DNA of 64,000 nucleotides from Flaveria trinervia. Its lineage: Eukaryota; Streptophyta; Magnoliopsida; Asterales; Asteraceae. Under the pieces are notes generated by a model. The model worked only from the letters and a program-made list of their open reading frames with translations. It was not told the origin of the DNA and ran no database searches. How positions within the stretch are numbered: the stretch's first letter is position 1; the number at the start of each line of letters is the position of its first letter. The position numbers were made by a program, and so were the translations under genes. Location: positions 100,470,559 to 100,534,558 of the forward strand of contig CM046452.1 in assembly GCA_025506515.1 (NCBI GenBank), given 5' to 3'. Below are positions 1 through 12,185 of this stretch, piece by piece.

Positions 1-564
1 TGTTGCGAGGGACAGTGTCGACCATATGAGGCAGCAGTGTACTCAACTCATGATGCCTAGTTGAGTAGGCCAAATGATCACCATCGTTTTGCTTCAAATT
101 CCAAAATTCCTCCTCCAACTTTTGCAATTCGCTTCTCGGGCAGAACTTCGCGATAGCGATGTTCTTGAACTCTTCCCAAGTAAGTGCCATAATAGCATCG
201 GCCCCACGATTTCTTTTCTTGCTATTCCACCAGGTAAGAGCCCTTTGTTGGAGCATGCTAGTGGCATAACAAACTTTGAGTGCCTCGGGACACTCACAGT
301 TGACAAAAGTGTTCTCCATGCTCTCGAACCACTCAAGAAGACCAGTGGCTCCTTCCTTGCCACTAAAACTAGTGGGTTTACATGAGCTAAAGTGCTTGAA
401 AGTGCAAGTTGGTTGTTGCGCCCTTGGTTAGCACTATTCTCCCCATGACCGTTGTTGCTAGAGTTGGTCATTAAGGTGCTATTGATTTTAGTAACCATGG
501 TTGGGATGACAGCAGCCATTTGTCGGGCAATCATGGCGGCTAGCTTACGATCGGAACTTCCACG
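1..564 (-). pseudogene. Ty3-type retrotransposon gag fragment, frameshifted
   Basis: Reading leftwards this is the N-terminal part of a plant Ty3/Gypsy-type Gag; the remainder lies beyond the left edge. A Gln/Asn-rich N-terminus is followed, in another frame, by the retrotransposon gag domain with landmarks such as LLEWFESME, QQRALTWWNSKK and LTWEEFKNI. Gag forms the particle that packages the element RNA. The open frame from about 534 leaves the gag frame near 400, so the copy carries a frameshift and is probably dead, unless this is a consensus error. It lies about 700 bases downstream, on the minus strand, of a tRNA-iMet primer site and LTR, the expected order. The TWW and EF motifs make the family call fairly secure; the lineage within Ty3 is not resolved. 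Confidence 0.8.
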
Positions 565-1265
565 CTTTCCATGATGACGAGAAATGCTGGAATATACAAA
601 ATGAGTTAGATACGAGAATTGGAATAATAAGGATTATAGTTCAACAAGGATAAGGCAAAAGTTGTAAGGCACATGAAATGGTTCCATTTGGTAACGCATT
701 ACCATTTGGAAACGTTGACACGTCAAGGTAAGTTGACCCACTCGCCTTAGAAATTTATGTATGTTGACCATAGTTTATCACTCATCCCAGAAATCCCCAG
801 GTAAGCATAACTAGTCCCGTAGGATTTATGCGATATGCTTGCCTTAGCCCGAGGGCCTTTTGCCAGGAAATCCAGAATACAGGTGTCTATGTGTCACACA
901 AATTTCTTAGGTTCAAGGAACCAAAACCTTGATGAGATTTATATAGATTAGACATAACATCTAAAGATCCAATCATAAGCATAAGCATAAGTTTCCACGT
1001 GTTGACGAGAATAAGATTAAGAAGTTTCATTTGTCGGGGAGAGTCAAAGAGTCAAAGTTAAGTTTAGGGAGACAAGTAACAAAGTTTAAACAATTACAAG
1101 GCAACCTATACTAAGGCATCAAGTTGCACATAAGTATGCCATAGCATTATGTAGCATGCAAACAACATATATAATTCCAAGAATATAAATATTATTCTAT
1201 GAGGTTCATGCATAAGCTATAGTCTAGGTCACCATTTCTAATAACCTAAATCCCTATAGTTATGG
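565..1265 (-). mobile_element. Untranslated leader of the Ty3-type element
   Basis: This non-coding stretch sits between the primer site and gag on the minus strand. No open frame of note is visible. Its length of about 0.7 kb is plausible for the leader of a long-LTR Ty3 element. Confidence 0.55.
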
Positions 1266-1277
1266 GCTCTGATACCA
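1266..1277 (-). other. Primer-binding site, initiator tRNA-Met type
   Basis: The minus strand reads TGGTATCAGAGC, the usual plant retrotransposon primer site complementary to the 3' end of initiator tRNA-Met. It begins three bases after the LTR terminus (TGTGACA), which fixes both the orientation of the element (leftward) and the inner edge of its 5' LTR. Confidence 0.88.
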
Positions 1278-1596
1278 ATCTGTCACACCCCAACCTTGAC
1301 GGCGGAAACGTCGAGATGTGAGAGTTAAGATTGTTCACAACCACATAACGCTATATTTAAATGTAAATATTAAAATTAAAAGTTTCAAAAGGCATAACAA
1401 ACATAAGAACAAGAAATAAGTCCCAAACTAAACAAAACATTACATAAACATTTTATTTATTAAACTAGGTCAAAGTCCTAGTTTTAGTGCAAGCTTCAAT
1501 AGACCACTTTAAACTTGGGGATTTCCTGAAACATGATAAAAATAAAAAGACAACTATAATAGTTGGTGAGTTTCCAAGGTTTTCATACATAATATA

Positions 1597-4116
1597 TGTC
1601 ACACCCCAACCTTGACGGCGGAAACATCGAGATGTGAGGGTTAAGATTGTTCACAGCCACATAACGCTATATTAAATTGTAAATTTATTATCATAAGTCT
1701 TGAAATGGAAATTACAATCATAAGTCTTATACAAGAAATAAGTTCAACATAACATAACATAATGTAACTTTTTATTTCATTATCTAGGTCCAAGTCCTAG
1801 ATTATAGCATGCTTCAAAAGGATCACTTTAAACTTGAGGTTGACCTGAAACATGATAAAAATAAGAGTCAACTAAAAATAGTTGGTGAGTTTCCAAGGTT
1901 TTCATACATAATATGAAAAAGAAAGTTACAAGTAGCAATTCATGTTATAGGTTATAAGCTAGTAAGGTTATAGAACACATATCGTTACAACCAAACCTCG
2001 ACTTGATTACAAGTATAAAAGATTGGCTAAGTGTATTTGGTTCCCTAGTGCACAAGCATACGGCTCCTAGGAGTCAGCAATACATCGACTTTAGCACCAA
2101 ATAGGCTTGTCAGGCTCAAAGATCTAAGACGTCGCCAGGCTAGCAATAGTTAATGATTGTAAACAAACTATGTATCTCATATAATCACTTACAACACACA
2201 AATACCATGACAAAATATAAAGATGAATTGCAAGTGCATTACAAGTCTCAAACGTTTATAAGTGTACGATGTATAAGTATCATGTTTCACCTCAAAATAG
2301 TGTGAAAAATGTAAAAAAGGGCAAGGAAAACTCACTTGTCAAATAAGTATATAATAAAGATTAATAAGAATAAAAATATGCCGTTCCAAGATTAAACGTC
2401 ACAAGACACCTAAATATATAATTATTACAAGATTTTGGTTAATAATAAGATTAACGAGTTAACATGAACTAGGGTATTAGTATATTGGGGATTTTTATAA
2501 AGTTAATAAATTATTATAAAAATACCATTTATGAAATTTATAAATTTATTTTTAAGGAAATTGATCCTTTGTAAATAACTTGTGATTTTATTTATAAAAT
2601 TATATTTAAATTCTATAAATATCATGATATATCCAAAAACATATGGTCTAATATTAATTTAATGTCTTTAAGTATTATATAACAATCTAACTTATTATAA
2701 AAATACTTAATTATTACATTTGCAAATAATTTTATATTAAAATATTACAAAGTTTTTACAAGAATAAATTTTTAAAAATATTCAGATGACTTTAAAAATA
2801 TTTAGGGTTATAAAATTCATTTTTATAATTATTATAAATTTCCTATAATTAGTTTAAGGCCAAAAAGGCTTTAAAAAGATCACATGAGGGTGCCCGGGTT
2901 CGAACCCGGGACCTCATGTATGTGGGGAACAAGACTTAACCAGCGAACCAAGGCTCTCAGCCGCGGTAGATCTTGGTTTTAAAACATTAAAACCCATATA
3001 AACAAAATCCCCAAATCCCTAGAACCCTAGTTCGAATTTGAATCAAATTAAGCGTTAAATCGATGTTGTTAATGGTAAAGATCATGGGGCTTTTGTTCCC
3101 TATGTAAAATCGAGCATGTACATGTATTTAATTACCCGATTCGAAGATGTATTGGTGATGAACAGACGAAGAATCAACCGAAGAACAAGCGCGGTTTATG
3201 TCGAATCAATGGACAAGAATTTGATGATGATAATCAAATTCGTTGCATAGGTAGCTCCTATAGACCCCAATGAACGAAACCCTCGGTTAATTGAGGGTGA
3301 GATTATGAAGAAAGTTGAGTTCGTCTAGCTACAGATCGCGACGAGCTCGGGAGTTGGTTTTTGGTGTCCGATTGCTTTTCAGGTGAAATTGGAAGTGTAG
3401 ATAGGTTAGAGATAGTTAAACGATTGTTTATGTTTGATTAATTTGGATTATTATCAAATCTTGATTAGTGAACCGTTGAGGTGTTGAGGCCGACGGTTAC
3501 CGGGTTCAATCGGCAACCCTTGTCGTCATTAAACTCGAATTAATGTTCACTTAAGGTTCGAAACGTACCCACGAGTCTAATTGGAACGGTTAGTGATCCG
3601 AATTTAATGGATTTAAGCGTTTATAAAGGTGGCCGGAGTTCGCCGGAAGTGGTGGCTGGAAAAACGAGTGAAAGGGGAAAGATTGTTTGAGTTTTGATAT
3701 TTTACACTAATGGTCCCTGCAGTTTCAGGCTTTATTATTTCATGCCCAAAACTTCCATTTTAAGTTTCTAAAATGACAAATTAACCCCCTTAATCTTTTT
3801 AAACTTTAAGATTATTAATTTTATAACTTATCAATTATTAGTCTTTTATAAATCATTGTTATCATCTTTAATTTACCTTGTTATTACCTTCATTTATTTA
3901 TTGTTGTTGGTATTGTTATTAATGTTAATATTCTTATTATCAAAAATCATTATTAAGATTTTTTTTTCATTTAATTATTATGAAATTATTTACGTGATCA
4001 ACTTTCAAGTTAAAGAATTAAAACAATAAGCATCGGTAACCCATAGATTCTAATCAAAGGCATAAATAATTTAACCAAGTTAACTTTTTAAATTAACGAA
4101 ACTACGAGATGTTACA
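1597..4116 (-). mobile_element. Solo LTR nested in a same-family LTR
   Basis: A complete LTR of about 2.52 kb with TGT...ACA ends (TGTAACATC and GGGTGTGACA on the minus strand) and no internal region, so a solo LTR left by recombination between two LTRs. The flanks are atata (1592-1596) and atatg (4117-4121), a 5-bp target duplication with one mismatch. It is closely similar to the surrounding LTR, sharing the 1281-1596 segment and the block from 1925 to 2400 with 4125-4620. It carries its own tRNA-like hairpin at 2882-2965. Confidence 0.82.
2882..2965 (-). other. tRNA-like module in LTR (inner copy)
   Basis: On the minus strand an A-box-like stretch (TTGGTTCGCTGGTTAAG) precedes a B-box-like GGTTCGAACCC by tRNA-like spacing. 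The B box sits in the loop of a hairpin with arms CCCGG/CCGGG extended by ATGAGG/CCTCAT. It resembles the 3' half of a tRNA or a tRNA-derived SINE, not an intact tRNA gene, since no full cloverleaf can be drawn. Confidence 0.6.
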
Positions 4117-5117
4117 ATATGATAAAGTTACAAGTAGCAATTCATGTCATAGGTCATAAGCAAGTAAGGTTATAGAACACATATCGTTACAACCAAACCT
4201 CGACTTGATTACAAGTATAAAAGATTGGCTAAGTGTATTTGGTTCCCATGATGAACAAGCATACGTCATCAGGAGTCGGCAATACCTCGACTTTAGCACC
4301 AAATAGGCTTGTCAGGCCCAAAGATCTAAGACGTCGCCAGGCTAGCAATAGTTAATGATTGTAAACAAACTATGTATCTCATATAAACACTTACAACACA
4401 CAAATAACCATGACAAAATATAAAGATGAATTGCAAGTGCTTTACAAGTCTAAACGTTTACAAGTGTGTTATGTATAAGTATCATGGTTCACCCTAAAAC
4501 AGTGTGAAAAATATAAAAAGGGCAAGGAAACTCACATGTTAAAATAAGTGCAAGAATGGAGATTAATAAGAATAATAACAAGCGTCGTTCCAAGATGTAT
4601 CGTCACAAGACACCTAAATATATATGTTTACAAGATTAAAGTTTTACAATAAGATTAATGAATTAACATGGACTAGGAATCAACTTGATATTTGGGGTTT
4701 TGTTGATTATATTTGCCAAATAAGAACTCAATGATATTTTCGTGGAAACGATTTTATTTATATTTTATATAAATGTATGGATTAAGAATAACTTTTATAA
4801 TAATTTGTAATATTTATAAAGTTTAGATGAATTTTATAATTAAATAAAATGAACACAAATTAAACAATAATTTAAAAGCAATGTTTGAAATAATAGTTCG
4901 TGTAAATTAAACTAGTATTTAAAGTCTAAATTTTTATCAAAATATTCTAACTATATTATTAACTTTAGAATATTAAATAAAAATATAAGGGTATTTTTAT
5001 AAATAAATTACAGAAAAATGATTAAATGGTTTTAAAAGAAACAAAGTTTATGAAATGATTTTTCATAATTTTTAGAAATTTTTAACATTAAATTTGAAGG
5101 CCAAAAAGGCCTAAAAA

Positions 5118-5200
5118 TACTTGAGGTTCCCCGGATTCGAACCGGGGACCTCTTGTTTAGAGGTCATGTGTTTTACCAGTGAACCAAAGGCCTTAGCCGC
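5118..5200 (-). other. tRNA-like module in LTR (outer copy)
   Basis: At the equivalent LTR position to the inner copy, the minus strand shows TTTGGTTCACTGGTAAAAC followed by a perfect B-box match, GGTTCGAATCC. The loop is held by CCCCG/CGGGG and GAGGT/ACCTC arms. The arm sequences differ from the inner copy but pairing is kept. Confidence 0.6.
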
Positions 5201-6406
5201 GTTTAAATTAGGTTCTTAGTCCTTAAAAACACCAACACAAGATCCCACCCAATTCTCATGAACCCTAGAATTGTTTACCCCCAAATCGAAGATCAAAACA
5301 ACATTGTGAACCCAATTAAGTTTGGGGCTTTTGTTCCCCTCATCAAACCGAGTTCATTGATGTAATTAACTTACCCGATTGATAACGAATTGTTAATGAA
5401 CACTCGAACAACAGTCACAGCTATACAAGAACCAATTCCAATGGCAAACGTTGATGATAATCCAATTGATTTTGTGGATAGCTTCACGTGATGCCCTCTA
5501 TGAAAAGCCCTATGTCGATTTTGGTTCAATTCGTTCGGAGATTAGGTTCTGGTAGGGTTGCAGGTCGCGGAAAAAGAAGGGGATTGGAGGGGATGTTGGT
5601 GTTGATTCCAGGTGAAATTGGTGATTGAATTCGATTAGAGTTAGATAAGCGTTCGATTAGGTTGAGTTAATATGGTTATTATTAATGTTTAATGAACGAA
5701 CGGTTAACGTGTTGATGTCGAACGTCTTCAAGCCCAATCGACCCCTTTAATCACGATTTCTGGCTCATAAAGTGTTCGAATCGGTTTTAGAATGCGAATG
5801 GAATCGATTTGGCATCCATTTGGCGGTTATAGGCGATTTCGGGGCTTGCCGGACCTCGGCCGGAGGTGGCCGTGACGGCCGCCGGATTCACGGGGAGAGA
5901 GAAAATGGTGTTGGGTGGGTTTTTAATAATTACACAAATGGTCCCTCTAGTTTATTTTGGAATCATTTTATACTTTAAACTCTTATTTAAAGTTTCAAAA
6001 ATTAACAAAACCTCCCCCTTGACTTTAAGTTTTAATCATTATTCTTTATTAAAAACTTTTATAAGTTATTAATTGTTATTGTTTATACTACTAGTATTTT
6101 AGTTTATTATTATTATTATTATTATATTAATATTAATATTATTATTTTTATTATTATTTTAATTAGTATAACTAGTATTATTAACATTATTATGCCTTAT
6201 TATTATTGTTACTATTATTAATATTATCATGATTATTTTTTGTTACACAACTTAATATCTTAAATTGTTAGCTTTCATACATTACATTTTAATAACAACT
6301 AAGAAATAAGCTTAATTCACCCATAAATTTCAAGTTTGACAACAATAGCACTTGAAAGAATGAACAAAACTAACTTTTATAATTAATAAAAATACGATAT
6401 GTTACA

Positions 6407-6498
6407 ATATTATTACAACTTATTTAGTTCCATGTGATATGAACAATCGTTTTATATTCGTCCGTCTCGATGATTCCGCCATCGGTCGGGGTGTGACA
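6407..6498 (+). mobile_element. 3' tail of a plus-strand LTR of the same family
   Basis: This 92-bp piece ends GGGGTGTGACA and aligns base for base in most places with the tail of the solo LTR at 60598-60688 (shared ttagttccatgtg, attcgtccg and ttccgcc blocks). It is in the opposite orientation to the element at its left. The simplest reading is that the minus-strand element inserted into an older plus-strand LTR whose left part lies outside the window. Confidence 0.65.
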
Positions 6499-6640
6499 TG
6501 AAGTAACCCTAACCTTCAATTATCTATTATTATATGATATGTTATGCATGTTTTATTGTGTTTGTTAAAGTTTCTAATCATTGCATTATGAACAAACTAG
6601 TCAAATTTAAAGCATTTCAGCTTCCACCGGGATGTGACAG
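6499..6640 (+). repeat. Possible further LTR remnant
   Basis: The stretch ends with cttccaccgggatgtgaca, which resembles an LTR terminus of the preceding family (GGGxTGTGACA). Nothing else identifies it. Confidence 0.3.
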
Positions 6641-6831
6641 ATAAACCCAATTAAAATAACATTTATCATCCGAAACAGGGTCACATATTTTCCTTTCAAA
6701 GAAATGAGTGAATGAAATTGATAAAAGGATGGAAGGGATGAAAAAATAAAATTAATCATTACAATTCATTATACTTTTTGGTTACCATGCATCCATGAAA
6801 TAAAAAAAAGTGGTTATAATAGTGACGACCC

Positions 6832-7330
6832 ATGGTAATGGTGGTGGTTGGCTGCGACGGTGGTGGTGGCCGGTCGTTGGCGGCGGCGGCGGCGGTGGTG
6901 GGTGGCAGCAGAGGTGGTGATGGTGGTTATGGTGCTAGAGTAGCTAGTGGTGGTGCTTGCTGCTTGGCAGCGATGGCGCCAACAGGTGGGGGTGGAGGTG
7001 GCGTTAGATGGAAACGGAGGTGGTTGTGGTGATGGGGTAGTTGGTGATGGTGGCCGGTGGTGGTTGTGGTCAGTGGTAATTGGTGGTGGTGTCTAGTGGC
7101 GGTAGTGGTGGGTGATGGTGGTGTTGGTCGGTGGCGATTAGTGGTTGTGGTGGTGGCTAATGTTGAATGATCTTGGTGCCTGGTGGTGGTGGTTATGGCG
7201 GTTGGTGGTGGTGGTTGTGGTGGCCGGTGGTGGTGGTCGGTGATTGTTGTGGTGGTCGTGCATGTTGCTGTTGGTCGATGATGATCGATCCTGGTGGCCA
7301 ATGGTGGTGGTTGTGGTGGGTGGTGTTAGT
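6832..7330. repeat. GGT/GTG-rich degenerate simple-sequence tract
   Basis: About 500 bp dominated by GGTGGT, GGTGGTGGC and GGTTGTGG units on the plus strand, sharply GC-richer than the AT-rich flanks. Open frames across it encode only low-complexity Gly/Val/Trp or His/Pro/Thr runs and are not genes. The flanks carry gagtgaatgaaattg on one side and ttcattcaa-type sequence on the other, so it may be the core of a non-autonomous transposon. A complementary ACC-rich tract with similar flanks lies at 47285-47590. Confidence 0.6.
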
Positions 7331-7789
7331 GACTAAGGATGTAAGAAATTATGGAATGAGAAAAAGGGGGAGTGGTGGATGGAATGAATTTAAGGATATA
7401 TGATCAATTATATAATGGTACATTCCATTAACTTCACCAATTAAACATGTTTATTTTCATTCAAACTCAATAGTTCATTGTATTCCCTCCCTCAATCATG
7501 CGTACCAAATGCTATCTTAGGGTTCATGAGTATTCTCGCGCTCATACCTAGTAACGTAATGGCATTGATGATTTACCCTGTGATGCATCGGCACTGATGC
7601 ATCGAAAGTAACTATGATCATAATATTAACTTTTATAATTTGTAGAAACTGACATCGATAGCAACTATGATCTTTAGTGGTAGCCGTTTTTTGTAATAAC
7701 TTTGTACTATATATTGACTATCTATAATAACTAGTAACTAGTAATTACTAATTGTTTGAGGATTGGTAGTGTCTGATACTACAATGATC

Positions 7790-8100
7790 ATTAGAGCATT
7801 CATAGTGAAATCTCTAAACAAATGTTTACGTGCTTTTCATATTATATGGAATGGTTTTGAGTGGTTATGAGTGAATGGAAGAGAAAATATTATTGTTGAT
7901 TAGTATATTTAAAGAATCACTGTTCAATCGCTATAAGTTTTTTAATATTTTTAAAAGTGGTTGTGAGTGGATAAGAGAAAAAAAGTGATGATAACGATAT
8001 AAAATGTATTATTTAATTAAAATAAGAGAGAAAAAATGATATTTAATGTAATTATATAAATAAAGATAAATAATATATTGTGAATGCTATTAGTAACTTA
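7790..8100. mobile_element. MITE-like element, GAGCATTCA family
   Basis: The left end reads AGAGCATTCATAGTG, and the reverse complement of the right end reads AGCATTCACAATA, forming short imperfect terminal inverted repeats about 300 bp apart. The interior (gttttgagtggttatgagtgaatg, agttttttaatatttttaaaagtggttg) recurs in partial form at 16224-16370, 20770-20945 and 34100-34320. No clean target duplication was found. Confidence 0.5.
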
Positions 8101-8204
8101 TTCATAGTTTCTAAGTTTACAATTATGGCAATTGTAAATGTCAATTGTCATGCTTTATCATGAAGAGTAGCAATTGTTCTTTGCAATCGATCGACCTAAA
8201 TAAA

Positions 8205-8616
8205 AGGTTTTTTTAAATAGACACCCCAATATTTTAATGAACACACAAAAGTTTCTATACGTGTCGTATAGCCCCATACGCGTTGTATAGAGAGGGGTCG
8301 TATAAGGCTGTATGTGTCGTATGGGGCTATATGTGTCGTATAGGGGGGTCGTATAGGGCTATATGTGGCGTATAGCTCTCCGACAGCCCGCTGAATTTTT
8401 CCTCGTAGTCAGTGTCGAAATTCGCTATATGCGTCGTATAGCCCTATATGTGTCGTATAAGGGGTCATATAGGGCTATATGGGGCGTATAGCTCTCTGAC
8501 ACCCCCCTGAATTTTCCTCGTTTTTAGTGTATTCGACCCTATACGTCGCGTATAGACCCATACGCGACGTATAGGTGGGTGTCGATTTATAAACTGGGGT
8601 GTCTCTTTATTAGGAC
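8205..8616. mobile_element. Non-autonomous Mutator-like element with 10-bp TSD
   Basis: A 412-bp element is bounded by an exact 10-bp direct repeat, cctaaataaa, at 8195-8204 and 8617-8626. The ends form imperfect inverted repeats that share AGACACCCCA, 18 of 23 bases if one base of the repeat is counted in the TIR. The TSD length fits Mutator-like elements. The interior is an array of CGTATAG/CTATACG dyads: motifs such as TATACGTGTCGTATAG and CATACGCGACGTATAGG repeat about a dozen times, and a longer unit ending in ctgaatttttcctcgt occurs twice. No coding sequence. Confidence 0.7.
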
Positions 8617-8626
8617 CCTAAATAAA

Positions 8627-11126
8627 TGACTTATTTGGCTTGTTTTAAGGTTATCTTTCATATGACCTTTTTTTTAAAATAAAATCTCATTTTTGATTTG
8701 ACTTTTAAAATATAAAAATTGTTATATACACGTAAAATAGAGAGATCGTTACTCTATCCAAGACAATATACAGGCTTACAAAATCCAGAAAAAGCAACAA
8801 TAATGTCATTAGTATTTAGTAGTAAGATCTGCCAATTAGATTTGAGATAGACCTATTAGTCCCTTAATCCTTCCATTTTGAATTTGAATTTGAATTGTCT
8901 AAGACAAAAAAAAAGTTGACTTGTAAGTGTTATCAGCTCATGTGGGGCATATATGCTCATCCCTCAGAATGTTTGATTTTTACATGAACCATTAAGCAGA
9001 TGTCTTGTATAGATTTGATGAAACTATATACACACTAAGCATGCATATTTCAAAAGAAAAAAAGTAGAAGGTGAAGTGAACGTTGGTGTTTATGCTAATG
9101 AATTAAAGTTTTAAAAGTAATAAGACATAGAGTGTGTTGCCTCACATGCACATCACCTTCCTTTTTCTTCACTACTGTTTTTTTGGGAGATATATATCAT
9201 AAACCTGAAGAAAGAGAAAAGCATGTAATAATGCAAAGGCTACTGTATATTAAGCCACTCATGATCTTCAGGACTGCAGATCCATATATGATGCATCTGT
9301 GTAGCTGCAACTCTTTTAGGGTTCCTTTTTTCTTATCCTATGCATGCATCATGACGTTGCACTATCATCCTTAATTATATAATTAGGTCGTATCCATGAA
9401 TCAGCATGACGCCATCACACAACATCATATTAATTTAACTGGTTTTAAAATTTGGCAATAGTCTTTTTGATAAAGAATAGGGTTGGTAATAGATACACCT
9501 AATGTATGATTCGAAGACTTTAGATACAGGACGTATTGGACAATAATAACTGTATTGTTTTGGGCCGTATTAGCTGTTACAACCTATATTGTCTTGGGGC
9601 CGTATTGGACAATAGTATGCCGCGCGTAGGTGTAGAAATTTTTTTGGATTGTAAAATTCTAAATTTTTTTTACATATTCTTTTTCAATTTATGTTTTATT
9701 AATTTATATTATTTTTCAGGTTTATTTTATTTGTATTTGTGAAATAACTGTTTACAAATTTAGTAAATACATTGATTCTTTAAATTAAAATGTTTAATTA
9801 GAGGATGCAAAAAAAAAATGATTTGTTTCTTCGGTTAAGATTGAAAACCTTTGGATGCAAAGATTGTTGTAGCGGCAAACAGTTTATTAGTGTGTCATAA
9901 GTAACAAATTATATCACTTCTTCATAAAATTTGTAAATAAATATTCTATAAAAGCAAAAGTAAACTTTAAAAAATAATATAAATAATCATAAAATAATAA
10001 AATACAATTTATAAATAAAAAATCAAAATACAGATCAAAATTCAAAAATCAAGATAAAATTTCAAACCGACCGATACGACTAGTATTTTCCAATATGACC
10101 ACAAATAATACAGGCTGTATGTATTGATATTTTGCTGACAGATACGAATCATACGACCAATATGATACAATATGGCTCGTATTCTTTTGGCCAACACATT
10201 CTTGGTCCAAAGTGTATCGACTCTTGGTTTGCAATAATATGCTGCTAATCTTGATGTGTATAGTTTGTCCTATAGGTTTTTCTGGTACGGTCTACTGTTG
10301 CACCACACCATCTTCACCTTCATGCCTAGAAGGTGACCAACAAAGCATTGTGAGAGAGCAAGCATGTTTAACTAGGCTATGAGATGTACTCTGAAGTTTA
10401 GTTATTTATTTATAAATTTAATATCATACATTTTATTTAAATACGTTAATTAAAAAAGTCAATATTTAGTTAAATTTTTAAAACCATTAAAAACAAAATA
10501 AAAAATCATAAAAATAAACAAGATATTAAAGGAAATGAAAAATAACTCGTCGTTATTTGCTCATAATTCTTTTGGTTTAGTACCTCGGCCAATTGACCAT
10601 CGAATTCCGTTACATGCTCGATGCTTTGAACCATAATGTTGAAGTCCTTATGCTTTTGTTCATTTTACAGTTTACATCATGTTCATTTCTCTCTTATTCA
10701 CTCGATTTTTTTTTCGGTGGGCGTTATTTATTAGCGAACGGCTAGCTTGGAGGTGAACAAAAAATGTTTGGAACTTTGTCGAATGGTTGGTTCCACTTGG
10801 AAAATTGTGTGGATTGTTTGGATTTAACTCGCGCAAATAGATGAAATTATAAATTTGTGAGAGAAAGTTGATTGCGTTTAAAAAAAGTCAAAATTTGATC
10901 AACAGTCAAAATTTAGGCCCCTTGATTTTTCAAAACCGATTAATCCGAACTGATTCTACTTGACCCAATCTAGTTATTGGGTTATGTTTCAATTGGATTC
11001 AAACAATCAAAATCTGAATAAACCATTGATATAATGAACAATAATAATTCATATTTACTATTGATCAACTTAGAAAAATAAAACAGAATTAAGAAACAAA
11101 ATAAAAAGGCACAAAAGTTTGATTTT
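8627..11126. other. Intergenic, no gene recognised
   Basis: AT-rich sequence with short open frames only (9132-9374, 9536-9742, 10049-10234), none with recognisable domains. Repeated words such as gtattggacaata (about 9533, 9604) and inverted counterparts near 10150-10190 suggest an old degenerate transposon, but no ends could be defined. Confidence 0.5.

Positions 11127-12185
<1,059 letters not shown>

Larger units (their letters stand above)
1281..6406 (-). mobile_element. 5' LTR of Ty3-type element, split by a nested solo LTR
   Basis: The LTR runs, on the minus strand, from TGTAACA (ending at 6406 on the plus strand) to GGGTGTGACA at 1281. It is interrupted at 1597-4116 by a second LTR of the same family, so its own length is 316 + 2290, about 2.6 kb. 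The sequence ttttcatacataat continuing into ataaagttacaag across the interruption matches the uninterrupted copy at 1905-1930, which proves the nesting. The LTR carries a tRNA-like hairpin at 5118-5200 (described separately). ORFs of 68 codons at 5772-6072 are short and not recognised. Confidence 0.8.

Noticed and set aside
6832..7403. Open frames with Gly/Val/Trp or His/Pro/Thr runs
   Set aside because: Low-complexity products of the GGT-rich tract, no start context or domain.
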